From Algoriphagus chordae (GTDB lineage: Bacteria; Bacteroidota; Bacteroidia; Cytophagales; Cyclobacteriaceae), in assembly GCF_003254055.1 (NCBI RefSeq), contig NZ_QKZT01000001.1, positions 62,001-126,000 of the forward strand: 64,000 nucleotides of DNA, read 5' to 3'. The notes beneath the pieces were generated by a model. The model ran no database searches, was not told the DNA's origin, and worked only from the letters and a program-made list of their open reading frames with translations. Below are positions 49,811 through 59,002 of the stretch, piece by piece (positions within the stretch are counted from its first letter, which is position 1; each line of letters begins with the position of its first letter). A program made the translations under genes and the position numbers.

Positions 49811-52366
49811 TTATCTCGCTGTTCCTCCATTGATCACCTGACCAAAGAAGATCGCATTCATATAGAGTTTGTTTGTGCCGAACCAAAATGCCCGGAAATT
49901 CATATTATCTGCAAAGGCAACGATTCGTCCTCTACCTACTCCAGAAACCTGAATCACCGATCCATTCTGAATACCTGGTAAGTTCACCGGATGAAGATAC
50001 CCGGAAGCCAAAGGCTTATCTGTATAAACCAGAGGATTTGCATAGGGATTTTCCGAAGGCTCCATAAACAAATTATCATTTCTAAAGGTGTGAATAGCTG
50101 AATTGAGGTAACCATAGCCGATTGGATGAGTCAGATCGAGAGTAGCATTGAAAATGGCTCCACCCGTCACTCTAGCTCCTCTTTCGTTATTATAATCTGC
50201 ATAAGATCTTTGAAGACCCTTGATAGGTTCAGCTCCATCACGAAACTTGAAATCCCCTATTTCATTTTGAGCGAGGAATTGAATTGCTCCTCCTTTTGCC
50301 AGTAGTGTTCCTCCACCTGAAATCCAAGATTTCAGCGCAGCAGCACCGGATTTCCCAAGACCATTATATCTACCATCAGGCATCAATAGCACATTATATC
50401 TATCCAGGGTACTACCACCGATCCTATCCATAGGCAGTAGGGTTATAGCCATTTCATAACGCTGATCTAGCAAATGCCAGATTTCGCCAGCTTCATAACT
50501 ATCCACTCCGCCTTCCACAAGTAAGGCGATTTCCGGCTTTTCTAGTACTTGCATAGTAGGAGAACCGAGATTTAAGCCACCAGTATATCCAGTAGTCAAT
50601 GCGTAGATATCTACCGTAGACTCCTTCGCTATTTCAGAAAGTTTATTGAAAAACGCCTGATCATCCAATCCACTTTGACCCTTATCTATCAGCAGTGTTC
50701 CTCTACCATATTCCTTTCCATCTGCAGTGGTGAATTCGCCAGTAGCTACTCGCACCAGAAAATCTGCCTCCATCAACATATTAGCGGCTTTTGGAGCATA
50801 ATAATCTGTCCATTCCATCGCATATTGATAAGCTCCAGCTTCCCCAACCACTTTTCCAGCTGCTAATTCGATCGTGCTTTTTGTGACCTCATTTACACTT
50901 GCTAAATTCAATATCTGACTGTTCAGCGCCATGTAGTCCAAGTTGAAAGCCATAGGATAGGTCCATGCAGAAACATCATAAAACAAGCTATCCTTAAAAG
51001 TATTTCTTGTCTCAAACATTGCCTTAATTAACCTGTACTGAGGTTGATCAGCAGGAACGATGTATGAAGTCTCAGATTTGAACTCTGTTCCATTCACAGA
51101 GATATCATCATTCAGACTAAAGACTTTGATGTCGTGCTGCAAAATCAAATCCGCCAGATGGTAACTTCTCGCATCATCTTCTTGGCTACCAAAAATGTAA
51201 GCCTTGTTCACATCTGCATCCACTTCCTTTTTGATATCCTTATAAAAACCATTCATGAATTGGTTCAGCTCTTGACGCATTTCCTTAGCTGCCTCAAAAG
51301 AAGAAAGATTAGCAGTGAATTGGTTTCTGATCGTAAAAGGAAAGCTGAGCATTCCATTTACACTTTCTTGCAAGTGGCCCCTGGAGCTAGCCTGCTCAAA
51401 CAAAATTCCGATTGAACCCTGAACATCTGGATAAGTAGAGCCTTTTCCATAGTAATAATCATCGTAACTCTCCTCACTGTAATACATTGAGCCAATCGCA
51501 TCCAATGCCTTCGCATGATACGTCCCTATTTTTTTCGTCAGCTCAAAGTTCTTCTCTGGTGTAAGCGGGTGCATTCTCGCTGGAACTCCCGGCTGAAAAA
51601 AGAAGGTGCTGTTGGTGCCCATCTCGTGGAAATCCAAGTGAATATTTGGAAGCCATTCTTGAAACACGCGCACTCTATTTCTAGATTCAGGATGCTGTAC
51701 AGGAAGCCAATCTCTATTTAGGTCAAACCAATAATGATTCGTTCTACCACGCGGCCAAGCCTCAGTGAATTCAATATTATTCGGATCACCGTTCATATTG
51801 TAGGACTTGTGCGTATTCACCCAAGAAGCGAAGCGATTTAATCCATCAGGATTGATAGCCGGGTCGAGAAGCAAAACCATATTATCTAGATCTGCTTCGA
51901 TTTCATTGGCTGCCGCAAATTGGTAAGCAGCTAGAAGTGAAGCATTGGCGCCAGATGGCTCATTTCCATGAACCGAATAGCCCATATACATCACAACAGG
52001 CATATTCTCAATATCCGCGGAGGATCCTGCATCGCGAAGTTTTTTTCGATCGGCTTTGATCTGATCAATCTTGCTAAGATTCGCAGGAGAACTGATCGTC
52101 AGAAGAACCTGAGGTCTTTTTTCGTAAGTGCGGCCTGTTTCTTCGAAAGTCACACGGTCTGAGGCTTCAGCCACAGCTTTCATGTACATCACTAATTGGT
52201 CATGGCTCACATGCCATTCTCCCACTTCATATCCCAATACTTCCTTTGGTGTAGGAATGGATTGGTCATAGGTATATCCCGTTGGTAAATAATAGCTTAG
52301 GTCGACCTGAGCGTAGGTACACAGCGCAAAAAAGGACAAAAGCAGCGATAGCAGACTTTTTTTCAT
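49811..52366 (-). CDS. M14 family zinc carboxypeptidase, exported
   Basis: An 851-aa protein with a signal peptide (LCTYAQ). The zinc site of M14 peptidases is MYMGYSVHGNEPSGANAS (His and Glu ligands) and the third ligand lies in NIHLDFHEMGTN; NPDGLNRF is also conserved. The catalytic domain covers about residues 40-370. The C-terminal half (about 600-830) looks like a glutamine-amidotransferase-like domain (LLVEGGVDSYEAGEIWHLLD, LLMPDGRYNGLG). This two-domain form is common in Bacteroidota and probably degrades peptides outside the cytoplasm. Confidence 0.92.
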   Translation of the reverse strand: MKKSLLSLLLSFFALCTYAQVDLSYYLPTGYTYDQSIPTPKEVLGYEVGEWHVSHDQLVMYMKAVAEASDRVTFEETGRTYEKRPQVLLTISSPANLSKIDQIKADRKKLRDAGSSADIENMPVVMYMGYSVHGNEPSGANASLLAAYQFAAANEIEADLDNMVLLLDPAINPDGLNRFASWVNTHKSYNMNGDPNNIEFTEAWPRGRTNHYWFDLNRDWLPVQHPESRNRVRVFQEWLPNIHLDFHEMGTNSTFFFQPGVPARMHPLTPEKNFELTKKIGTYHAKALDAIGSMYYSEESYDDYYYGKGSTYPDVQGSIGILFEQASSRGHLQESVNGMLSFPFTIRNQFTANLSSFEAAKEMRQELNQFMNGFYKDIKKEVDADVNKAYIFGSQEDDARSYHLADLILQHDIKVFSLNDDISVNGTEFKSETSYIVPADQPQYRLIKAMFETRNTFKDSLFYDVSAWTYPMAFNLDYMALNSQILNLASVNEVTKSTIELAAGKVVGEAGAYQYAMEWTDYYAPKAANMLMEADFLVRVATGEFTTADGKEYGRGTLLIDKGQSGLDDQAFFNKLSEIAKESTVDIYALTTGYTGGLNLGSPTMQVLEKPEIALLVEGGVDSYEAGEIWHLLDQRYEMAITLLPMDRIGGSTLDRYNVLLMPDGRYNGLGKSGAAALKSWISGGGTLLAKGGAIQFLAQNEIGDFKFRDGAEPIKGLQRSYADYNNERGARVTGGAIFNATLDLTHPIGYGYLNSAIHTFRNDNLFMEPSENPYANPLVYTDKPLASGYLHPVNLPGIQNGSVIQVSGVGRGRIVAFADNMNFRAFWFGTNKLYMNAIFFGQVINGGTAR

Positions 52367-52460
52367 AGAGATTGGAGGTTTAACTTTTAGCTAAATTCAT
52401 ACTTTGATTCTTTAAAAAAAGCTAATTTGGTTCAATGGTTAAAATAATTGAAGAAAAGAC

Positions 52461-52727
52461 ATGGATTTAATAGCTCCCGGAGACGGGCAAACCTTTTGGC
52501 AAATTTCATTCCTTTTATCCCTAATCTATCTAGGTTTCTGGGCTTATGCCCTTTTTGACGCCTTGCGCTCTGAATTTAGAGCGGCACACAGCAAGTTTTT
52601 ATGGGTGCTGGTTATTCTCTTTGCCCCATTTGTAGGAACCTTTCTTTACCTAGCTATGAATAGAACTGTCAGAAAAGACCGACGAAGTTTTAACCCTCAT
52701 TTTCCAAAAAACACAACAGCTAACTAA
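52461..52727 (+). CDS. PLDc_N-like small membrane protein 1
   Basis: An 88-aa protein with two transmembrane helices and the phospholipase D N-terminal domain pattern: IYLGFWAYALFDALRSEF, then KFLWVLVILFAPFVGTFLYLAM and a basic tail. This domain occurs at the N-terminus of cardiolipin synthases, but here it stands alone with no phosphodiesterase domain. The next paralog starts on the very next base after the stop. Confidence 0.8.
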   Translation: MDLIAPGDGQTFWQISFLLSLIYLGFWAYALFDALRSEFRAAHSKFLWVLVILFAPFVGTFLYLAMNRTVRKDRRSFNPHFPKNTTAN

Positions 52728-52961
52728 ATGACTCTATCTTTTATTCAAAACATGGGCGGTGGCTCCATTATTATCTTTCTTCTGTTTGGCCTGGTCTATG
52801 GCATCTTATGGATTTACTGTTTAGTCGATATCCTACGATCAGATTTTAAAGATTCAAATATGAAAATCATCTGGATCGTAGTTATTTTATTTGCTCAGCT
52901 TATCGGTCCCCTTGTTTACTTGGCGATGGGGAAAAGCACGAAAATCACAACTTACTCTTGA
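52728..52961 (+). CDS. PLDc_N-like small membrane protein 2
   Basis: A 77-aa paralog: GLVYGILWIYCLVDILRSDFKDSN, then KIIWIVVILFAQLIGPLVYLAMGKS. The D.LRS.F and VILFA..(I/V)G..(V/L)YLAM blocks match member 1. The stop is 1 base before the next ATG. Confidence 0.78.
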   Translation: MTLSFIQNMGGGSIIIFLLFGLVYGILWIYCLVDILRSDFKDSNMKIIWIVVILFAQLIGPLVYLAMGKSTKITTYS

Positions 52962-52962
52962 T

Positions 52963-53136
52963 ATGTTTGGACTTGGAATAATTGGCTTAGCTATTTATGC
53001 TTTTACGATTTACGACGTAGTCATCAGTGACTTCGCCAACCAAAACGATAAACTCATCTGGGTAATCATCGTGGTGTTAGTTCCACTGGTAGGTGCTGTA
53101 CTTTGGTTTTTGGTCGGTAGAGGAAAGCGGATTTAA
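52963..53136 (+). CDS. PLDc_N-like small membrane protein 3
   Basis: A 57-aa paralog: LAIYAFTIYDVVISDFANQNDKLIWVIIVVLVPLVGAVLWFLVGRGKRI. The start at 52963 is chosen because it follows the previous stop directly and begins at the membrane helix; an upstream start overlaps member 2 by 70 bases. It keeps the D...S.F and P.VG pattern of the family. Confidence 0.72.
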   Translation: MFGLGIIGLAIYAFTIYDVVISDFANQNDKLIWVIIVVLVPLVGAVLWFLVGRGKRI

Positions 53137-53192
53137 ATTAGCTACTTTGCCTCATGGAACTTATAGGATTATATAAATGAGGCTACTTGCTT

Positions 53193-53477
53193 ATGAGAGG
53201 CCTACTTCTTTATTATAAACAGATTCACAGTTTCAATATCCCATTTTCACTTGCTGTTGCCTTATTAGCTTATTCACAAGGCGGTAGTTTTGGCATGTAT
53301 TTTTTCCTTACTCAATTAACCTTCGGCTATCTACTCGCTCTGTACTTGTTTGAAGTAAGGTATGCGAATTAATACTTTTTCTATTACAATTTAGGCCTCA
53401 GAAAAGTTAAGTTATTTGGTTTTTGCTTTGCTATAAATGCCGCCATAGCTTTGCTCTATTATCTTATTTTTCGCTAG
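53193..53477 (+). pseudogene. Membrane partner of the ABC ATPase, interrupted by an in-frame stop
   Basis: A 95-codon frame with a TAA as codon 60 (53370-53372). The first part encodes two hydrophobic segments (IPFSLAVALLAYSQ, FFLTQLTFGYLLALYLF). After the stop the same frame continues without shift as YFFYYNLGLRKVKLFGFCFAINAAIALLYYLIF and ends TAG, 3 bases before the ABC ATPase start. The continuation is clearly protein-like, with a third hydrophobic helix. The simplest reading is a single nonsense change (for example GAA or CAA to TAA). Readthrough or a sequence error cannot be excluded. Confidence 0.75.
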
Positions 53478-53480
53478 ATT

Positions 53481-54155
53481 ATGGCAGAGCATATTTTAGA
53501 AGCTGACAGTATAATCAAAGGTTTTGGTTACAAAAATTTACTTACAGATATCTATCTGAAATGCACTACGGGAGAGGTTTTAGGTATTTTGGGGAGAAAC
53601 GGAACAGGCAAATCCACACTACTACAAATTATATTTGGTTCACAAGAAGCGGAGAATAAAAGCATCAGGATAGATGGCCAATTCTATGAAAAACCTTTTA
53701 CTTCTCGTGATAAAATTGCCTATCTACCTCAAGGTAGTTTTCTACCTAGTAACCTTACCGTTGCTTCAGTCATTCGGACATTTCTAATTTCAGAAATCAG
53801 CAGAAAAACAGTTGCTGAAAACGCACGAATTCAAGCTCTTCTCCTAAAAAAAGTCAATGCTTTATCAGGAGGTGAAAAGCGATACTTTGAAGTGCTTTTG
53901 ATACTTAATCTCCCGACTTTATTTGCGCTGCTTGATGAACCTTTTGCACAGATAGAACCGCTCTATAGAACTGATATTGCAGAGCTGATCACTTCATATA
54001 AGAAAGAAAAAGGCATAATCATTTCTGATCACGACTATATAAATCTGATGGAAGTCAGTGACAAAACTTTTCTTCTCAAAGGTGGAACACTTAAACCAAT
54101 ACAGGATAGAAAACAGCTAATCGAATACAATTACTTGCCTCCTGAACTATCGTAA
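53481..54155 (+). CDS. ABC transporter ATP-binding protein, short
   Basis: A 224-aa ATPase. Walker A is GILGRNGTGKST, the signature LSGGEKRY, Walker B FALLDEPFAQ and the switch His in ISDHDY. The catalytic Glu in DEP is present, so it looks active. It is slightly short and differs from the standard exporter ATPases in having FAQIEPLYR after Walker B. It is coupled to the interrupted membrane gene, which may have served as its permease or anchor. Confidence 0.88.
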   Translation: MAEHILEADSIIKGFGYKNLLTDIYLKCTTGEVLGILGRNGTGKSTLLQIIFGSQEAENKSIRIDGQFYEKPFTSRDKIAYLPQGSFLPSNLTVASVIRTFLISEISRKTVAENARIQALLLKKVNALSGGEKRYFEVLLILNLPTLFALLDEPFAQIEPLYRTDIAELITSYKKEKGIIISDHDYINLMEVSDKTFLLKGGTLKPIQDRKQLIEYNYLPPELS

Positions 54156-54170
54156 TTTATTAGGAAAAAA

Positions 54171-55061
54171 TCACTTGTGATAAATCTCCTTCAAAGCCCC
54201 ATTGAGCTCAGGACATTCAAAGTCAAAGCCTGCTTTCTGAATTTTTTGCGAGGAAACTCGATTGCCCCCCAGCACCATCGCAGCCATTTCTCCTAAGATT
54301 ATCCTTAGTACAAAGCCTGGCACTCCTATACCCACATAAGATTTTCCCTTGGCTTTTGCTGCTGCTTGAGTCAACTGCTGATTGGTGGCTGGATTTGGCC
54401 CCACAGCATTAAATACACCCTGAAGTGTGGTTTTTTCCAAGGCAAAGACGAACATTCTCGCCAAATCCTCAATTGATATCCAGCTCATCCACTGATCACC
54501 AGTTCCCAGAGGTGCAGCAATGGGTGGTTTCATCATTTCGCCAAGTGCTCCTCCATTTGCATCCAGCACTATACCTATTCTGAGCATCACTGTGCGTAGG
54601 TGAAGCTCCTCCATTTTCTTTACTTCACTTTCCCAGGCTAGCACCACCTCGGCTAGAAAATCCGAACCAGCCTTATTTGATTCGTCCATAAGTGCAGTCC
54701 CAGTATTGAAACCATAGTAGCCAACTGCGGAAGCAGCGATAAAAGCATTGGGTTTTTCGGTAGCTTTTTCCACAGCATCATAAAGCAAGCGTGTACTCTG
54801 AATCCTAGAATCCAAAATAAGTTTCTTGCGTTCTTCGGTCCAGCGCTTCTCCGCAACTCCAGCTCCGGCTAGGTGGATAATTGCATCTGCCCAGTCCATC
54901 GCCTCTGAGTCAATAGATTGCTTTTTCACATCCCAGAGAAAAGACTTTTGCTTTTGCTGAGATCTGCTGAGCCAAGCCACAGAATATCCTTTCAGTTCTA
55001 GCAGCTGAGTGATTTTTTGGCCAATAAGACCAGAACCTCCAGAAATAAGAATATTTTTCAT
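54171..55061 (-). CDS. TIGR01777-type epimerase (YfcH-like)
   Basis: A 296-aa SDR with the dinucleotide motif ISGGSGLIGQKITQLL, HLAGAGVAEKRWTEERKK, FIAASAVGYYGFNTG (YxxxK region altered), VMLRIGIVLDANGGAL and a C-terminal DUF1731-like end (IILGEMAAMVLGGNRVSSQKIQKAGFDF). The role of YfcH-like proteins is unknown. Its stop lies 15 bases from the convergent ATPase gene. Confidence 0.9.
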   Translation of the reverse strand: MKNILISGGSGLIGQKITQLLELKGYSVAWLSRSQQKQKSFLWDVKKQSIDSEAMDWADAIIHLAGAGVAEKRWTEERKKLILDSRIQSTRLLYDAVEKATEKPNAFIAASAVGYYGFNTGTALMDESNKAGSDFLAEVVLAWESEVKKMEELHLRTVMLRIGIVLDANGGALGEMMKPPIAAPLGTGDQWMSWISIEDLARMFVFALEKTTLQGVFNAVGPNPATNQQLTQAAAKAKGKSYVGIGVPGFVLRIILGEMAAMVLGGNRVSSQKIQKAGFDFECPELNGALKEIYHK

Positions 55062-55194
55062 AATTGGGTGATTTACAAAAAGAACCTTAAAATCTACATT
55101 TTAGTTGATCTTCTCACTAACTTTTAGCAAACGTTCTAATTCTTAAAATCCAATTTCTATTCCTAATTTGGGTCAATATTTATAAAAAGCTGAT

Positions 55195-56460
55195 TTGAAC
55201 ACCCAAAAAATTTTAAAATATACTGGGCTCTGGATCGTTTTAGGTCTTTTGGTTGGCATACTTTCTGGCGCGGCATCAGCCATTTTCCTGATCACTTTGG
55301 ATTGGGCAACAGCTTACCGTGAATCGCATTTTTGGATCATTGCATTATTGCCGATTGGCGGCTTCGTCATTGGCTGGACATATTATCGCTATGGAGAAAA
55401 TTCGGTAAAAGGAAACAATCTTTTACTCGATGAGCTCTATAAAACTGAAAAGCCAATCCCGCTCAGAATGACACCTCTGGTGTTTATTGGGACGGTATTG
55501 ACACATTTATTTGGTGGATCAGCTGGCCGTGAAGGTACTGCAGTACAGATGGGTGGATCACTGGCAGATCAGCTGACCAAGTATTTTCATCTCAATCCAG
55601 AGGATCGCAGGATCATCTTAATCGCTGGTGTTGCTGGTGGATTTGCTTCTGTTTTCGGAACTCCACTTGCGGGAGCCCTTTTTGCCTTAGAATGGATGCT
55701 TCACCGAGAAATTCGCTGGAAATCGCTGTTTCCAGCCTTGTGGACAGCATTCGTAGCCAACTGGGTATGTGCATCACTTTTTGGAGTGAGTCATACACAT
55801 TATCTTATAGATCTCGTTCCTCAGCATACCTTGATTAATTTACTTTGGGTCATTCCGGCCGGAATAGCCTTTGGATTTTCCGGGAGATTATTTGCCCAAA
55901 GCACTCACTTTTTTTCTCATCAATTTTCCAAGTACATCGCATACCCGCCTCTTCGCCCGGTCATAGGCGGACTCCTGATCGCTGCATTTGTATATATTTC
56001 GGACAGTACCACCTATATTGGATTAGGCGTTCCGAGAATCGTCGAAGCATTTGAGACGCCGCTTCCTTGGTATGATTGGCTGGCAAAAACTGGCCTGACT
56101 AGCTTTACATTAGGTGCTGGGTTCAAAGGCGGGGAAGTGACTCCCTTATTCTTCATAGGAGCTACCTTAGGCAATGCACTTGCTACGTGGATTCCGCTAC
56201 CACTAGCCTTGATGGCTGGGATAGGTTTCGTCGGTGTATTCTCTGGTGCTACTAATACTCCTCTGGCATGTACAGTAATGGGAATGGAACTGTTTGGATA
56301 TGAGTCTGGAATATTTTTGGGTATTTCTTGCTTGATCGCGTACCTTTTCAGTGGAAGGTCAAGTATCTATTCCTCCCAAAATCTGAATAATAAATTTCAT
56401 TTGTATCCTGCTGAAGGGCTTTTCACCCTTTCAAGGAATAAGTCCCAAAAGAATGATTGA
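55195..56460 (+). CDS. ClC-family chloride channel/antiporter
   Basis: A 421-aa membrane protein with about ten helices. The ClC selectivity-filter motif is GGSAGREGTAVQMGGSLAD with the gating glutamate in GREG, and the second filter region is GAGFKGGEVTPLFFIGATLGN. It lacks the cytosolic CBS pair. The start is a TTG: an in-frame TAA lies 9 bases upstream and no ATG occurs before the first helix. It leads a plus-strand ion-transport group. Confidence 0.9.
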   Translation: MNTQKILKYTGLWIVLGLLVGILSGAASAIFLITLDWATAYRESHFWIIALLPIGGFVIGWTYYRYGENSVKGNNLLLDELYKTEKPIPLRMTPLVFIGTVLTHLFGGSAGREGTAVQMGGSLADQLTKYFHLNPEDRRIILIAGVAGGFASVFGTPLAGALFALEWMLHREIRWKSLFPALWTAFVANWVCASLFGVSHTHYLIDLVPQHTLINLLWVIPAGIAFGFSGRLFAQSTHFFSHQFSKYIAYPPLRPVIGGLLIAAFVYISDSTTYIGLGVPRIVEAFETPLPWYDWLAKTGLTSFTLGAGFKGGEVTPLFFIGATLGNALATWIPLPLALMAGIGFVGVFSGATNTPLACTVMGMELFGYESGIFLGISCLIAYLFSGRSSIYSSQNLNNKFHLYPAEGLFTLSRNKSQKND

Positions 56461-56487
56461 TATTGCTTCAAAGTCTATTTCTACCCT

Positions 56488-58302
56488 ATGAGACTAAAGT
56501 TGAAATTTTTTGCTAACCCTGATCGAAACATCCTTTTCTTGAAAAAGGTGATCAAGGTGCAGGAGAAAGTGGTTCAGTTCAGCAGTATTTTCGCATTTGC
56601 AGTTTTGCTTTTCCACTTGGGCTATTCTATAAATCCCCAAGACCAAGTCACTACCTCATCGCTCTTCAACATCTCACTTATCCTTATCGGATTAGGCTAC
56701 TTTGTCAGAGTTTTATTAGTAGAAAAATCTATTTTTCCAGCCCGAGTAATCCTCGAATTACTTCTTTCACTCACCCTCACCCTCACGGCGCTTATTCGCT
56801 GGAATGTGCTGGGGGATGAAATGACGAAACTTATTCTAGAATTCACTGCGCATTACCACCTGATCAATGCCCTGGTAATCATCCTCTTTTTCATAGAGCT
56901 TAGCAAGTTTAGCCTTACTGTAAATGAGCTCAAACTCAGTCCATCGCTGGTATTTATTCTTTCCTTTATCCTCCTGATCTTCGTAGGAACTGGACTTCTG
57001 AGCCTACCTGAGGCGACTACTAGAGATATAAGTTTCATTGATGCGTTGTTCACCGCCACTTCAGCAGTCTGCGTAACTGGTCTGATCGTGCTTGATACAG
57101 CAAAAGACTTCACCTTTTTTGGTCAGGTAGTGATCATGATTTTGTTCCAAATTGGCGGACTTGGAATCATGGTGTTCACCAGTTTCTTCGGCTTCTTCTT
57201 TAAGGGTAGTTATTCCATTCAAAACAGGCTCTTCATACGAGATTACATCAACGAAAACAATGTAAATGAGATTTACACCACCTTATTCAAGATCATCCTA
57301 TTTACCGTTTTAGTAGAAGGTTTTTGTGCTTTTATGATTTATCATTTCACGGATGCAGCACAGTTTTCCGGTCGTGGAGATCAGTTGTTCTTTTCTCTTT
57401 TCCATGCTATTTCAGCCTTTTGTAATGCGGGATTTTCAACGCTGAGCAATGGCTTGTATCAAGAAGGATTCCGAGAAGCTTATAATATGCACTTAGCTAT
57501 TGCCTTGGCAATTGTGCTGGGAGGAATCGGATTTCCAGTGGTTTTGAATTATTATTCTTACCTAAAGCATGTGATCGTAGGTAAGGTTAAGAGCATATTA
57601 GGTATTGAAAAATACCGACATACTCCTCGCGTGTCCAGTGTAAATACCAGATTAGTGATCTATACTACCGGCATTCTCCTGCTAGTAGGCATGATTGTAT
57701 ATGCGATCTCGGAGCAAGATGCTACGCTAAAAGGCCTTAGTCCCTATGGTAAATTTGTCACCACAGTTTTTGGGGCAGTGACACCCAGAACAGCAGGGTT
57801 CAACACCGTAGATATGCGGGAATTGGCAGTTCCAACCGTATTAATTTACCTCTTTCTGATGTGGATAGGAGCATCACCTGGATCCACAGGAGGTGGCTTG
57901 AAAACCAGTACTTTCGCCGTTGCGATGCTGAATACATTTAGTATTGCTTCAGGTAAGTCTAGAGTGGAAGTTTTCAGAAGACAGATCAGCAATGAAACAC
58001 TGAAGAAAGCATTTGCGGTAATTTCCCTCTCAGTATTAGTCATTGGGCTCGGTGTATTACTTCTGATGATTTTTGATCCTGAACTCCCCATGATAGATGT
58101 CTCATTTGAAGTGTTCAGCGCATTCTCCACGGTGGGACTCACACTAGGAATCACCCCTCAATTGAGCACAGGTAGTAAAATAGTTTTAATGGCAATTATG
58201 CTCATAGGTAGAGTAGGTACACTCACTATCCTTATTGCAATCGTCCGCAAAATCGGTGAACAGCGATACAAATATCCTGAAGAAACCGTCTATATCACTT
58301 AA
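56488..58302 (+). CDS. TrkH/KtrB-type potassium transporter subunit
   Basis: A 604-aa membrane protein with the four P-loop repeats of the Trk/Ktr/HKT superfamily, each with its filter glycine: TSAVCVTGLIV, ISAFCNAGFSTL, AVTPRTAGFNTV and FSAFSTVGLTLG. About 130 additional N-terminal residues contain three to four more helices not found in short KtrB proteins. It imports K+ in a complex with the RCK protein encoded 10 bases downstream. Confidence 0.93.
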   Translation: MRLKLKFFANPDRNILFLKKVIKVQEKVVQFSSIFAFAVLLFHLGYSINPQDQVTTSSLFNISLILIGLGYFVRVLLVEKSIFPARVILELLLSLTLTLTALIRWNVLGDEMTKLILEFTAHYHLINALVIILFFIELSKFSLTVNELKLSPSLVFILSFILLIFVGTGLLSLPEATTRDISFIDALFTATSAVCVTGLIVLDTAKDFTFFGQVVIMILFQIGGLGIMVFTSFFGFFFKGSYSIQNRLFIRDYINENNVNEIYTTLFKIILFTVLVEGFCAFMIYHFTDAAQFSGRGDQLFFSLFHAISAFCNAGFSTLSNGLYQEGFREAYNMHLAIALAIVLGGIGFPVVLNYYSYLKHVIVGKVKSILGIEKYRHTPRVSSVNTRLVIYTTGILLLVGMIVYAISEQDATLKGLSPYGKFVTTVFGAVTPRTAGFNTVDMRELAVPTVLIYLFLMWIGASPGSTGGGLKTSTFAVAMLNTFSIASGKSRVEVFRRQISNETLKKAFAVISLSVLVIGLGVLLLMIFDPELPMIDVSFEVFSAFSTVGLTLGITPQLSTGSKIVLMAIMLIGRVGTLTILIAIVRKIGEQRYKYPEETVYIT

Positions 58303-58312
58303 TCAAACAAGC

Positions 58313-59002
58313 ATGAAATACATAATCGTAGGCATAGGAAACTTTGGAGGCTATCTGGCCAAGCGTCTTACTAATCTAGGTCATGAGGTAATAGGCGTGG
58401 ATTCTAGCGAAAGTAGAATTGAAATGATCAAGGATAGCATCACGCATTCGATTGTAATGGATGCTACAGATCAGGCTGCAGTCAAGAATCTTCCATTGAA
58501 GGAAACTGACGTCGTCATTATCGCCATAGGTGAAGATATCGGCGCATCGATCATGAGCACGGCTATTTTCAAACAACTCAAATCCAAGCGCATAATCGCC
58601 CGAGCTATTAATGATCTTCATGAGACGGTCATTCAAGCTATTGGAGTGGACGAAATCATCCATCCCGAAGAAGAAACAGCAGATCGCCTTTCCAAACGCC
58701 TGGAGATGAAAGGTGTGCTAGACTCTTTAGAAATCTCCGACGAGTATAATATAGTGGAAGTGAAGGTGCCAAAACGCTACCTAGACATGACGGTAGCTGA
58801 TGCTGATATTCGAAAGGAATATTATCTCAATATTCTAACTATAATCAAAATTGAGCAAAAGAAGAATCTGCTAGGTATCAATACCCCACACAAAAACGTG
58901 ATCGGAGTAGTGACACCTGATTATACCTTCGCAAATGAAGATATATTGCTACTTTTTGGAAAAATCAATAATATCCATGACTTCTTGAAACTCGGGGATT
59001 AA
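58313..59002 (+). CDS. TrkA/KtrA RCK-domain regulator of potassium uptake
   Basis: A 229-aa cytosolic protein. The RCK_N Rossmann domain has IVGIGNFGGYLAKRL with the nucleotide-binding acidic end VIGVDSSESRIE, and ATDQAAVKNL. The RCK_C domain follows after VDEIIHPEEETADRLSKRL. It is a single-RCK KtrA-like protein, not the double TrkA. The start at 58313 gives the conserved MKYIIVGIG N-terminus; the longer frame overlaps the transporter gene. Its end overlaps the convergent channel gene by 4 bases. Confidence 0.94.
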   Translation: MKYIIVGIGNFGGYLAKRLTNLGHEVIGVDSSESRIEMIKDSITHSIVMDATDQAAVKNLPLKETDVVIIAIGEDIGASIMSTAIFKQLKSKRIIARAINDLHETVIQAIGVDEIIHPEEETADRLSKRLEMKGVLDSLEISDEYNIVEVKVPKRYLDMTVADADIRKEYYLNILTIIKIEQKKNLLGINTPHKNVIGVVTPDYTFANEDILLLFGKINNIHDFLKLGD

